From Lineus longissimus (taxonomy: Eukaryota; Nemertea; Pilidiophora; Heteronemertea; Lineidae), in NCBI RefSeq assembly GCF_910592395.1, contig NC_088319.1:8680001-8744000 (forward strand): DNA of 64,000 bases, in the 5' to 3' direction. This document shows, in pieces, positions 10,801 to 20,265 of this stretch (its first letter is position 1; every line of letters begins with the position of its first letter). The notes below the pieces were generated by a model. It saw only the letters and a program-made list of their open reading frames with translations, searched no databases and was not told the DNA's origin. A program made the position numbers and the translations under genes.

Positions 10801-13389
10801 CTCAATAGGTATGAGGCCGAAAGAGACTCCGACACGATGGTGGCGTTTTCTATTGTTATCTCGCAGCTGGTGTACTAAACTAAACAGTATCATGCACGCG
10901 GCACGGAAATCAACTTTTGAGCTGCTCAGATTTTGTTCCGAGAACGATAACGAGGTGGCTTTTCGACGACCGATATCTCGTTGCCTGTGTCTGAATAGCA
11001 TTCCGCGATGATGAGGTTACTGCAGCTGCTGCCCTCTATTTCTCCATCGCTGAATTACAGGCAATGTCGGACAAACATGCGGTTTCGTAATGGATTCAGG
11101 CTTTCTAACAAGGGCAGTTAGATTCAATCTGGCACATGTCCGAGTGTTGGAAATACTACATAATTGTTCTGAATAATTCTCTATCTGACTCTATGGTATC
11201 ATTCATGCTAAAAACAATGCAGGGTCAAAGATAATTGACTTTGAAATAAGCTCAAATGCGTAGAAATAAGTGTCGATGTCCGACTGTCACGTGACTAAAA
11301 CGACATCAATATCTTATGCAAATGACTTTGTGAGCTATAAATTGTAACTTCGCGGAATGCTATTGCAATAAATTGCGTGTCTTTAATGTTTAGTAGGCCA
11401 ATAGTATGATAATAATACAAAACGATCAACTTGGCTCGATGACGTCGACCCAAGAAAAAAGTCACCTTGTTCTCTTTCCTTTTTGCATCATATTTTGAAC
11501 CTACTAATGCAAAACGCGGACGCGGACGTCATTCTTTCAACAGTCTGTGATGTGCCGTGTCATTCTTGGCAACGGCTTTCTCCCCAGATTTTGTGTTTTC
11601 TCGAATTGTTTTCACAGAGCGTACGTGAAACGTCGAGGTCTTCTGGATAAGCGAAAAGAACGTTTGTGCTAGAAATACAACGAGTGATTTTCCTCGAAAA
11701 TCTGCGAGGGTTTCTGATGGGGTATGGGAGGCTGACCAAAGGGTAAAGTAGCGATAACCCCCTTAAACTCCACATTATTCATCTTTTTGTATTTAGCGAA
11801 AACCAAAACTGTCTGCTGAACTCGGCCGCCCACGGCTCTGACGTAATAGAGGTGGAGGCACCCGGCCAGAAGTTCGACGCTGACTACCAGTGCGAGCAAG
11901 CACACGGAGCTGGATATAAATACCTCAGGGTGCGTAACTTGGTCAAAATGTAAAACCTGAATTTCTAATTATGTTTAATTATATTCAACAGGCACGATGT
12001 GAACACTGATAAAAAAGGTAACCTAAGATTTATCTAGTTGAAATTTGATAATATCCCCCGATCAGCTCTTTTTAGGGTAAAGCGAGGATTCAGAGGACTC
12101 GGGATCGGTCTTGATCTCTCTAGCGTCGTTATAAACACGGAACATCCTTCTCAGGGCAGTTATAATGTAACTGCCTTGACGTCACTGCTGCAAAACCTGT
12201 GTGCCGCCTTATTGGATGGTCAATCCCATCACAATGCGAATCCAGCTGTTGAGGGAAAGACCAAACATGTTAGAGGGAGGCTGTCGGAGGAGAGGATAGA
12301 AATGTAGTGGAATCGGTTGAAGAAAAGACTAAACATATCATTTTGTGGTATCAGTTTGAAATGACCTCGCTCTTTACCTGTATTTGATCCGAACAATTTC
12401 GTTTTTCCTTCATAGGGGACGTTGGGAGAGAGCAAGTTCTGCAGGCTGCTGCACTGTTGGAAGTCAGGAGTCAACGGCTGGACATGGCAAAGCGGCCATG
12501 CCAGTCGAGGAACAAGCTGTGGTAACAAGAAGGTAAATAGTAGGATAATATCCATTCTCCACACAAACATGTAAATGTTGTATTCACTCCGCCAGTATTT
12601 GTCTGCATTTTGTAACGTGACTGTATACGTGATTGCACATCATCGATGTCGATATTGGACTGAGAGTTGGCCAACGCGAAAGTGTCGTACTCACTAGGGG
12701 TGAAACGCATAAGGTGCGCCTAAATAGTTTAAATGCCCTGGTTACTTTAACCTCTCAGGATGTTTGAGTGTCAAGTAGAGGCACTAAAATTATGTTTGAT
12801 GTCGTCATGGAAGCCGATGCAGGTATGGCGGACGTCATCAGATATTTCTAGTTCCTGTTATGCACGACGGGGGAGGATTATAACTTCACCAAGATGATAT
12901 TAAAAGGTATTCATTGATAGTGCCTTATAAATGTCGTCATAATGTTAAATTTTAACTTTAGTACGAATGTTAGAATTCACTCATTAATTGAGCGTTGTCG
13001 TACTTTCAGTGGTGTGTCGAAGGAGACTGTGTCAATGACTCGGCAGCTCCTGCGATGGACTCAGGTAGGTTGTGCACTTACCGGCCGGTTGATACGAAAG
13101 GATGTCAATTGACATCAAGTTGGGTTGATGCAATTTGGATGTCATTCATCTGACATGAAGACAAATTCCGATTCCTATACTTCATGAATTATATAATACT
13201 CCTTTATCTTGAAAAGTCTTACTTCAAAATTTTTGACGTCATTTTTTCTCTCCAGATACTTGCGTGTATGGGGACTCGCTGCTCTTGTGGAATGGTAGCA
13301 TGACCTGTGCACAGTTAGTTGGGGAAGACAAAGCGTGGTACTGCGGGTATAGTCAGGTTAAGGAGCACTGCTGCAAGTCGTGTGCTTAA
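1814..13389 (+). CDS. ADAMTS-like secreted zinc metalloprotease (M12B), about 13 exons, 5' end not seen
   Basis: Exons I place by reading frame and GT..AG sites: 1814-1900, 2404-2545, 2736-3004, 4375-4429, 4884-4961, 5403-5572, 6142-6182, 6293-6404, 10641-10808, 11797-11929, 12416-12532, 13010-13064, 13256-13389. Codon phases agree at every junction except 2545/2736, where the strong acceptor leaves a mismatch; a weaker acceptor before 2773 would restore phase. The product is about 520 residues: prodomain (GVYRRSV, TIYLEPSQE), a dibasic region (VSKRA), catalytic domain starting TAYGIELMFVCDYECYQ, zinc site split across exons 8 and 9 (HELGHNIGSVHD), Met-turn (YIMSP), an ADAMTS-type cysteine-rich region (DADYQC, FCRLLHCW, WCVEGDCV) and a PLAC/ShK-like tail ending CCKSCA then stop. 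No thrombospondin repeats are visible. The family degrades extracellular matrix; the substrate is unknown. Signal-peptide exon(s) would lie left of the window. Confidence 0.85.
2233..2268 (-). repeat. tRNA/SINE-like B-box remnant
   Basis: On the minus strand this stretch reads ACGGGTTCGACTCCCCGT, a T-arm-like stem and loop containing an RNA polymerase III B box (GGTTCGACTCC). Upstream on that strand, CCACC..GGTGG could form an adjacent arm. I do not find a convincing A box or acceptor stem, so this is a tRNA pseudogene or the head of an old SINE rather than a functional tRNA. It lies in intron 1 of the metalloprotease gene. Confidence 0.3.
3377..4268. mobile_element. Old non-autonomous TIR element in metalloprotease intron 3, with a LINE 3' end inside it
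   Basis: The left end (TCACACTGGGG at 3380) and right end (CCAGTGTGAACAC near 4250-4262) are inverted copies of roughly TCACACTGG, followed inward by related GAATTGAA and GAATTC words. Much of the interior away from the LINE insert consists of short repeated words such as TACGAATT, CGAATTGAAT and GTGTGACGCG, on both strands. This suits a degenerate MITE or hAT-like non-autonomous element. I see no clear target duplication. The LINE fragment at about 3700-4100 appears to sit inside it. Confidence 0.45.
3746..4100 (+). mobile_element. LINE 3'-terminal fragment
   Basis: An 80-residue ORF (3746-3988) carries GSLVKGTLVSNIVAAGFSP and GGVDSLRTFLFD, the same C-terminal pattern as at 1330-1584. It is followed by a 3' UTR with ACTGTGTGATACTGTGAT, a hairpin CTCCCATATGGGAG and a TTAATAAATAATAATAATAA tail ending near 4100. 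The UTR is also the intact counterpart of the LINE 3' UTR interrupted at 59130-60169, so it serves as an empty-site reference. Confidence 0.75.
6389..6650 (+). repeat. 41-bp minisatellite seeded by the catalytic exon and its splice donor
   Basis: The last bases of exon 8 (zinc-site codons, CATGAACTCGGTCACAA then GTAAGT) are followed directly by about six tandem variants of the same sequence. The word ATGAACTCGG or a close variant starts at 6389 (in the exon), 6429, 6469, 6510, 6551, 6592 and 6633, a period of 40-41 bases. Each unit matches the exon/intron junction (GTCATCTCAGTGGCTCC.. then ATGAACTCGGTTACAGTAAGTA), so copies of the donor-like GTAAGT are carried along. Two further units occur at 10331-10405, at the other end of the LINE that fills this intron. 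Confidence 0.85.
6860..10320 (-). pseudogene. Degenerate LINE filling the intron after exon 8
   Basis: Reading the minus strand from 10320 downward gives LINE parts in the expected order: a linker (10006-10251), RT fingers (9620-9838: NQAGFSKEYSTADHLL, LFCTFVDYR), thumb (8627-8917: LQVNIGKTKVMVI, YLGIVFNANGNF), a C-terminal region (8302-8580: VCYGEFGCFPL) and the terminal cysteine motif region (7012-7323: KFCTKCNLTRTENQFHFIF). Frames are broken many times, and the catalytic YADD segment is not found: the stretch 8920-9540, where it is expected, holds no coding match and may be an insertion. The LINE splits the 41-bp array and so is younger than that array. Confidence 0.75.
10331..10405 (+). 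repeat. Two displaced units of the 41-bp minisatellite
   Basis: Two units (ATGAATTCGG at 10351 and ATGAACTCGG at 10392, each preceded by TAGTCATCTCAGTGGCTCC) match the array at 6389-6650. They were separated from it by about 3.7 kb of inserted LINE sequence. They lie 236 bases before exon 9 of the metalloprotease. Confidence 0.8.
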
Positions 13390-13684
13390 GGTAAGATGTT
13401 CTGCGGGGTACTGCGGGCAGAGTCAGATTAAGGAGCACTGCTGCAAGTCATGTGCTTATCAAGGTAAGATAAACCACATGGCGAGGTACTGCGGGCAGAG
13501 TCAGGTTAAGGAGCACCGCTGCAAGTCATGTGCTTAAGGTAAGGTAAACCACAAGGCGAGGTACTGCGGGAAGAGTCAGGTTAAGGAGCACTGCTGCAGG
13601 TCATGTGCTTAAGGTAGGATGAACAACAAGGCGAGGTACCGCGGTTAGAGACAGGTTAAGGGCCACTGCTGCAAGTCATGTGCT
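13330..13684 (+). repeat. 75-bp tandem array of the metalloprotease terminal exon, left part
   Basis: The first unit is coding sequence of the last exon (GCGTGGTACTGCGGG .. CAAGTCGTGTGCTTAA). The landmark CTGCGGG (or variant) recurs at 13341, 13411, 13489, 13564 and 13639, settling to a 75-base period, which is 25 codons. Every derived unit still reads a variant of YCGQSQVKEHCCKSCA. Most then end in TAA and run into GGTAAGAT, which resembles a splice donor; the unit at 13411 reads TAT at the stop position. The array continues at 15081 after a transposon insertion. Confidence 0.85.
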
Positions 13685-13988
13685 TTAAGGCCATATATTA
13701 AGGTTTTTTGCCATTTTCTGCTGTAAGACGATTTCAAAAGTGTACCTAACACTTTATACAATACAGAAAACCAAATGCAATTAGCTCCATCCATTTTGAA
13801 GATATAGCCAATTATGTGTTTGACAACTTGATTACCTAATCAGGCTAGCAACTGGCTTGTTAGAGCCAGGCGGCGGGTTCAGCAAAAGTTGTGATGTAGA
13901 TCAGGTTACCTGTACATGTCATGCAATCATAAAAGCAGGAGGGCCTTAATTAATTATGCACACCTGGAAGTAATGTGTTTCATTCACT

Positions 13989-14294
13989 ATGGTGTATTGT
14001 GTGGCTCCGAATTGTGTCAAGGCTAGCACAAAGAACAATCGAATGACGGATGGGACCCATTTTCATGAATTTCCAAAGCCAGTTGAACGAGAGAGGAGGA
14101 AGCTGTGGATTCGGAAGTGCAAACGTTTGGAGTGTTGGAAGCCTGGGCCTTCGGCCAAACTTTGCAGTGATCACTTTATCGATACGGATTATCACATGAA
14201 GCCGGATATCTGCATCCAACTGAATATTAAATGCCACTTGTTAAAAACAGCTGTTCCAACCATGTCAATTGCATTTAATGCCCGAGGCTGCTGA
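13989..14294 (+). CDS. THAP zinc-finger protein of Kolobok-like element, copy 1
   Basis: A 101-residue ORF starts at ATG 13989. It has the THAP (C2CH) layout: MVYCVAPNC at the N-terminus, FHEFPK, W at the LWIRKCKR segment, WKPGPSAKLCSDHF supplying the last Cys and His, and a C-terminal hydrophobic stretch. The THAP module binds DNA; in transposons it is taken to recognise the element's ends. Family transposases are much longer, so this is a THAP-only reading frame. The second copy (61806-62111) differs by a few residues (for example S for A at residue 12 region, E for D in DTEYH), and both remain open. Confidence 0.8.
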   Translation: MVYCVAPNCVKASTKNNRMTDGTHFHEFPKPVERERRKLWIRKCKRLECWKPGPSAKLCSDHFIDTDYHMKPDICIQLNIKCHLLKTAVPTMSIAFNARGC

Positions 14295-14688
14295 GGTCGG
14301 TTGTTATACATAATGTGTAGGCCCTATTGGGGCCTGTGATACCGCATAGTGTCTTCTTGTGTTCCAGCCATAGCAAGGTGACAGCGACACAGGTCAGTGT
14401 CAGTGACAGCCACTGTCAATGACAGATTATTGTCATCTGACATCTAGGCCTATCTAACGTTGCACGGCATTATATCGTCACGTCAAGATGATTGTGCATA
14501 ATACCGTCACTTTTCAATAGTAGTTCAGCGTCACGACATAACTTGCGATACAACACTGACGAGGCGAAACAGTATTGTGCAACATTAGTCTGTTCAAAAA
14601 TCATACATGTTATGCATCTGCAACCGTCTATCAATGTCTTCTTTGCTATATCGGCAAGTCTGCCATGCAAATTGATTAACCACAAATT

Positions 14689-14841
14689 CTAATCACTTTC
14701 GTCCGAATGATCACTCTCATTATGATATAGTGATATTAATGGCTCTAACATGTACGGCTCAACGTTTAAATATCCTTCTGTATCGACCAAAACATCCTCA
14801 AATTCACTGCTCTCACTCTCTGAACTGTATGCGGAAGCCAT
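14689..14841 (-). CDS. Small acidic Ser/Glu-rich ORF, convergent to THAP ORF, copy 1
   Basis: A 50-residue minus-strand ORF starts with ATG at 14841 and is rich in Ser, Glu and Asp: it begins MASAYSSESESSEFEDV, contains EPYMLEPLIS and ends HNESDHSDESD. The same ORF is open in the second copy (62506-62658), where the central motif reads EPYMFEPLIS. This resembles the N-terminal Y-x-F-E-P motif seen in invertebrate transposon-associated proteins with a P2RX7-type zinc domain; that link is from memory and not verified. A further shared minus-strand reading continues downstream (14470-14685), possibly a later exon or decayed remainder. Confidence 0.45.
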   Translation of the reverse strand: MASAYSSESESSEFEDVLVDTEGYLNVEPYMLEPLISLYHNESDHSDESD

Positions 14842-15080
14842 CTTGCTTTGTTCTGACTGACCTGATCTACGTCATCAAAAAATCCCTAGCGGCCACATGT
14901 GGAACTAATCTAAAGTTGTGTGTGGTGGGAAATTCAAATAGTTTAAAATTGAAAATTGAAATAACTAAATAATGACTTTATTATTAGAATTTTTTTAATG
15001 TCTGGGATCTTGTTTTTTCAACCCTCAACATATTTCATGAGTATCAAGCATGTTTTCAAACCTTGATATATGGCCTTTAA

Positions 15081-15520
15081 GGTATGATAAACCACAAGGC
15101 GAGGTACTGCGGGCAGAGTCAGGTTAAGGAGCACCGCTGCAAGTCATGTGCTTAAGGTAAGGTAAACCACAAGGCGAGGTACTGCGGGAAGAGTCAGGTT
15201 AATGAGCACTGCTGCCAGTCATGTGCTTAAGGTAAGATGAACCACAAGGCGAGGTACTGCGGTTAGAGACAGGTTAAGGAGCACTGCTGCAAGTCATGTA
15301 CTTAAGGTATTAGATAAACCACAAAGCGAGGTACTGCGGGCAGAGTCAGGTTAATGAGCACTGCTGCCAGTCATGTGCTTAAGGTAAGATGAACCACAAG
15401 GGGAGGTACTGCGGTTAGAGACAGGTTAAGGGGCACTGCTGCAAATAATGTCCTTAAGGTAAGATAAACCACAAGGGGAGGTACTGCGGGCAGAGACAGG
15501 TGACGGCGCAATACTGCTGC
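15081..15520 (+). repeat. 75-bp terminal-exon array, right part
   Basis: The array resumes after the Kolobok-like element. CTGCGGG or CTGCGGT landmarks lie at 15107, 15182, 15257, 15334, 15409 and 15484, again about 75 bases apart. The last unit departs from the others: it reads YCGQRQVTAQYCCPLPS rather than YCGQSQVKEHCCKSCA. It may preserve the ancestral end of the exon or be a diverged edge unit. With the left part there are about eleven units. Confidence 0.8.
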
Positions 15521-16820
15521 CCCTTGCCGAGTATCAATCGGCTCTCTCGATCAGAAAAGATTCCCCTTTGACTGCCTTGGTCGTATGGTCTTTTCACCCA
15601 GTTTCCTTTCTATTTGTGATGTCATTTGTCGAATTAAATAAGACAACAACAAAAGTGTTTAGCTGTATGAAAACGTCTTCTGCTCATATAAACACATTTC
15701 ATTTGGATTTCATTTGAAGATGAATAGTTTGCCATACGGCATGGGTATTGTTAAAAATATTACATCGTTGTCCTCTCAAAAAAAACGAGTGATGATGCAT
15801 CCTGAGACTTAGGGCTTTTTCACTCCACATCTATACTATGCTATGTGAACATGTCATTTATTTGAAATATAATTAGTCTAAACGAGGCCGGTGATAATGA
15901 TGGAAATGAGGGGGTGAGGGGGGCTGCCCTTAAGTTACATTGGGGAGGAATCCAAGAGATACCAATTGTTTTCAATTTCTTTTTCAGTTCGGGTAATGAC
16001 TGATGCCGCATCGAAAACGTCGGACACGCCCGTTGCTATGCCCGTTGCCATGTTTCCTCGATGTTTACATGTAGACTTCGTAATACAAAATGGTGGCAAG
16101 AGCAATACATTATATCATGAACACTATGTGTCACCGTTCTTTATTTATCCGTGATGTACAGGTTATCTTTGTCTATAACGTCTTATATACCTTCTTGTAC
16201 AACTGAAGATGTACCATACATTTAATTAGGCCCACAAAGGGGTATCATCAGGAGTGGGTGTGAATACTCAAGAAATCTTTGAAGTAAACTCCGCCCTCTA
16301 GGCCTAGTCTTGCTCTATCACGTATGATTTATTCAAAAACCACTATTATGTACCCAATCGGGCCTCATTGCAATGTCACCCAAAGACGTTATAGGCAAGG
16401 ATAACCTGTATGTGCGGGAATTGGCCAGTTCCACACTAAAGCTGGCTCATGCTTTTGCACTATCCACATGCGGGCTTGAGGGCGCTGTGGGACTCACCGA
16501 CTTCTCACTTCTCTCACTTTCCCGCATGGCTTTCCCTTCCAAGTCTGCCAGTGACTTTCCGTCATAGCATCACCGCATAATCAGTGAGCTATGATAAGTC
16601 GTAGCTATAATGTAAGTCGCGAATGTTCGTGTAAAGTTCCATTTTGAAGACGGTTGATGATTATGCATATGATTATCTTATTATACATTTTATGGTCAAT
16701 CTTTTTCTGAATTTCCCAAATTTTGAGGTCTCATTGAAAATAGAAAAAATGCGGTTATACGAACAGGCGCTATAGGATGTGAAGAGCGCCATTTTTTCGT
16801 GTATTGGATTTTAACTATCT
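15521..16820. other. Intergenic, no gene recognised
   Basis: Only short frames are present. A pyrimidine-rich acceptor-like site (TTTCTTTTTCAG at about 15975-15987) precedes a 56-codon open stretch to 16154, but nothing in it resembles a known domain. I make no gene call. Confidence 0.4.
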
Positions 16821-16824
16821 TAAC

Positions 16825-17575
16825 GGTTTATGCCTGTTTCGCCTATTCCTGTCTCGCCTACAAAATTCCTGTTTGGCCTATTCCTGTTCGGCCTATTTCC
16901 TGTTTGGCCTATTCCTGTTTCGCCTACTTCCTGTTTCGCCTACTTTCCAGTACCCCTACAATAAATCGACTCTCCCACGGGGAACCTTAGGGATGCATGT
17001 CCATTTTATGGGGAAAATGAGAGGGGACAATTGGATGATGTTAACGATGTGATGACAATTTGACTAATCAAATGCCATCAACTTTGTTAACAAACCATGC
17101 CATGACCGTTTTGAAAGAGTCACCTTGAAAGCGGGGACAGTCCGGGACTTATTTGACCATAGGACCATACTGACACACAGTAAAAACTTTCTTACTATTT
17201 TATTTCTTGCCTTTTAAAATAAGCTAAAACATAAGCCTATGTAAGCTATGTATAATTTTCCAAAGTTATTCCGAATAATACTGAAATAATTGACATTTCG
17301 CTAAATCCATTATTTCAGACTTTATTCTTAATGATAGCCTTTAACACTATAAAGGGACGGTTCATATTCCTACGTCTGTGGGGAGGTTAGCAATACATTT
17401 CAATAGGCGAAACAGGAATAGGCGAAACAGGAATTAGGCGAAACAGGAATAGGCGAAACTGGAATTAGGCGAAACAGAAAGTAGGCGAAACAGGAAGTAG
17501 GCGAATCAGGAATAGGCGAATAAGGAATTAGGCGAAACAGGAATAGGCGGAACAGGAATAGGCGAAACAGGAATA
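16825..17575. repeat. Foldback structure: oppositely oriented arrays of a 13-15-bp repeat
   Basis: From about 16830 to 16965 the strand carries degenerate tandem copies of CCTGTTTCGCCTATT. From about 17400 to 17573 it carries copies of the reverse complement, AATAGGCGAAACAGG (about 12 units). The two arrays are separated by about 430 bases without repeats. Inverted tandem arrays around a unique centre are the architecture of Foldback-type transposons. I see no transposase and no clear target duplication. Confidence 0.7.
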
Positions 17576-18440
17576 CACCATCTTAACAGCCGCGTATACA
17601 GTATTTTAGGTTCAATATATAGTCATGTATACACTCGCATGGATATCATATTATTGCACAACCTTGAATAAATTAATATAAATATAAATATATAAGTACG
17701 TATAAAAAATCACCCAGTACATTCTGTTTTATCCGACAAGAATATTACTGGGCCGTGTTTCCAAAAAACAAGGCACAGTTACAAGGTTTTCGCTTCCACG
17801 TATGACCGTTCATCACAAAAAGCCTTGCTGAATGTGGTCCGAATTGATGGGACAAATTTCATCAAATGTCGATCGTCTCAATGTGTCATCCTTAGTTGAC
17901 CTACAACTATGCTTTCGAAATCCAAAACTGCAGGGGTTGAAAACGTTCAAAACTCTCATCAAACATATAGTCTTAGTCATGAATAAACTCTGAAAACTGT
18001 AAATCCATCTCATTCATAAAAATTCTGAGGTCGCTACTGCCTCCTTGTTAAAGTCTTGGTTACATGTACAATGTAGTTAAAGGGCTACAACATCGGAGCA
18101 TCAGTCTTGTTTGGGATATCGATGGTCACATTCGACCGTCGTCGATATATCGTACTCTAAGTACAGAAATATTGTGAACGTGCATGAACATTTTGTGCGG
18201 GTGCCAACAAAAGAACAACCAATTTCTCGTCATAACTTTCTACAAAATGACATCCTCTCCTAGTATTATAAGCCTTATAGAAAAATCAATCAAAGTATTC
18301 ACACTTACATTGTACACAATAAATCTAGAAGTATTATTATTTCAGTAGACGACAAAAAGTTGCTCCCCTGATCCCTGACATACACTGACTATAGTACATG
18401 TGGTAATATAAACTTCTCTCTTTTTTCCTTAGCTTTGAAT
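17576..18440. other. Intergenic, no gene recognised
   Basis: AT-rich sequence with short frames only. I see no convincing domain, repeat or structural RNA. Confidence 0.4.
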
Positions 18441-18458
18441 AGAAAGTTTGAAACATTT

Positions 18459-19205
18459 CTAATGGTCAAAAGTGGATTTGGAATTCATTGCGATTATAAA
18501 GGATGCTAAATTCGGTTCTAAAAATGGTAATAATTCGTTTCTCAATTCAGCGTGAAAAGTACATATATTTAAAAAATGGAAATCATCGTCTCTTTCATTC
18601 AGGTCACAGAATATACAATCAAAGACTTCACCACCATATCTATCAAAGAAAGCCCCGCAACGAAAACTAGAAAAGGCATGCCTAAACTTACTAAGAAATA
18701 GCACATTTAAGAACCTTTCTGGTTCAAAAATTGATTTATACAATTTGTAGTGGATCAGTGAGGCTGACTGCTCAAGCTCACTGTTCCACGTCTGCAGAGC
18801 ACAATCCCTTACCCTTTGCTTAAAAAGAGAAACAAAATTACCCGCATTCCCTACCCCCTGATTTAACCAAGCAAACTGAAAACCTAAAACAGATAACATA
18901 TTACATACTGCAGAAGCCCAGTTGGCTTTACCAATGTGAAAATCACAGACCAATCGTTCATACATCATTTAGAGTATCTCGACCGTGGCATTTCTAACAA
19001 TTTTAATCAGTACGTAAGACAGCGAACTTGCGAATCACTGACCAGCTTTCGCCTGCCACAGTCACCCATCACTGCTAGGTTATGGGCCAGAGCATGCTCC
19101 GCACAAAACAGTGAACTCTTCACTGTCTCCATTTTCCACTTACACAGTAGACAGTTCACAGTTGGCCAGATGCTTTCGCCGTCTATTATCTGCTTCTTGA
19201 ATTAA
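18459..19205 (-). pseudogene. 5'-truncated LINE C-terminal fragment
   Basis: The minus strand first reads, in one frame (about 19150-18970), FCAEHALAHNLAVMGDCG and then a broken segment resembling the LINE motif that precedes the C-terminal cysteine cluster. A 169-residue frame (18968-18459) follows, with FRCGAFFDRYGGEVFDCIFC and DDDFHFLNIC. That is the C-terminal Cys/His signature common in CR1/L2-like LINE ORF2 proteins. The remainder of ORF2 is missing. Confidence 0.65.
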
Positions 19206-19211
19206 CAATGA

Positions 19212-20265
19212 GTGGGCCCATACGTGAGACAAAAAGTAACCAGATTGTGACTCGTGGCTGTGAATGATAGGACCCCGACCCCTGATCACTGCCAAACTTT
19301 ATATGTGAGACAAAAAAAATCCTGATTGTGACTTACGGCTTGGAATGATGGGACCCCGACCCATGACCACTGCCAAACTTTATATGTGAGACAAAAAGTT
19401 ACCAGATTGTGACTCGTGGCTGTGAATGATAGGACCCCGACCCATGATCACTGCCAAACTTCATACGTGAGACAAAAAGTTACCAGATTGTGACTCGTGG
19501 CTGGGAATGATAGGACCCCGACCCCTGATCACTGCCAAACTTTATATGTGAGACAAAAAGTTACCTGATTGTGACTTACGGCTGGGAATGATGGGACCCC
19601 GACCCATGACCACTGCCAAACTTCATACGTGAGACAAAAAGTTACCAGATTGTGACTCGTGGCTGGAAATGATAGGACCCCGACCCCTGATCACTGCCAA
19701 ACTTTATATGTGAGACAAAAAGTTACCAGATTGTGACTCGTCGCTGGGAATGATAGAACCCCGACCCCTGATCACTGCCAAACTTTATATGTGAGACAAA
19801 AAGTTACCAGATTGTGACTCGCGGCTGGGAATGATAGGACCCCGACCCATGATCACTGCCAAACTTCATACGTGAGACAAAAAGTTACCAGATTGTGACT
19901 CGTGGCTGGGAATGATAGGAGCCCGACCCCTGATCACTGCCAAACTTCATACGTGAGACAAAAAGTTACCAGATTGTGACTCGCGGCTGTGAATGATAGG
20001 ACCCCGACCCATGATCACTGCCAAACTTTATATGTGAGACAAAAAGTTCCCAGATTGTGTCTCGTGGCTGTGAATGATAGGACCCGACCCATGATCACTG
20101 CCAAACTTCATACGTGAGACAAAAAGTTACCAGATTGTGACTCGTGGCTGGGAATGATAGGACCCCGACCCATGATCATTGCCAAAATTCATACTTGAGA
20201 CAAAAATTTACCAGACTGTGACTGGCAGCTGGGAATGAGAGGACCTAACCACCCCAACCCCTCTT
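19212..20265 (+). repeat. 81-bp satellite/minisatellite, about 13 units
   Basis: A head-to-tail array uses GTGAGACAAAAAGTTACC as landmark, with starts such as 19226, 19307, 19388 and 19469, a constant 81-base spacing. Each unit continues AGATTGTGACTCGTGGCTGG and GACCCCGACCC. Units alternate between CATACGTGAG and TATATGTGAG versions and between CATGATCACT and CCTGATCACT versions, so subfamilies are interspersed. The right edge units are more diverged. 81 is a multiple of 3, but I see no long coding frame through the array. Confidence 0.9.

Larger units (their letters stand above)
13685..15080 (+). mobile_element. Kolobok-like TTAA-flanked element, copy 1
   Basis: A 1388-base element (13689-15076) is flanked by TTAA at 13685-13688 and 15077-15080. 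Its ends are inverted: GGCCATATATTAAGGTTT on the left and the complement of AGGCCATATATCAAGG on the right. The second copy at 61505-62893 shows the full terminal AG..CT form. TTAA target sites, RR..YY termini and a THAP protein are known for the Kolobok superfamily; piggyBac also uses TTAA but does not carry THAP domains. No large transposase ORF is present, so the copy is non-autonomous or a remnant. It holds two convergent small ORFs, described separately. Confidence 0.75.

Noticed and set aside
13319-13537. Separate cysteine-rich toxin-like peptide with repeats
   Set aside because: The frame is a shifted reading of tandem copies of the metalloprotease last exon; the Cys pattern comes from that exon.
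13685-15080. piggyBac element
   Set aside because: TTAA target fits, but the THAP ORF and RR..YY termini fit Kolobok better and no piggyBac transposase motif is present.
19212-20265. CRISPR-like array
   Set aside because: The 81-bp units are contiguous with no unique spacers, and the window is animal DNA.
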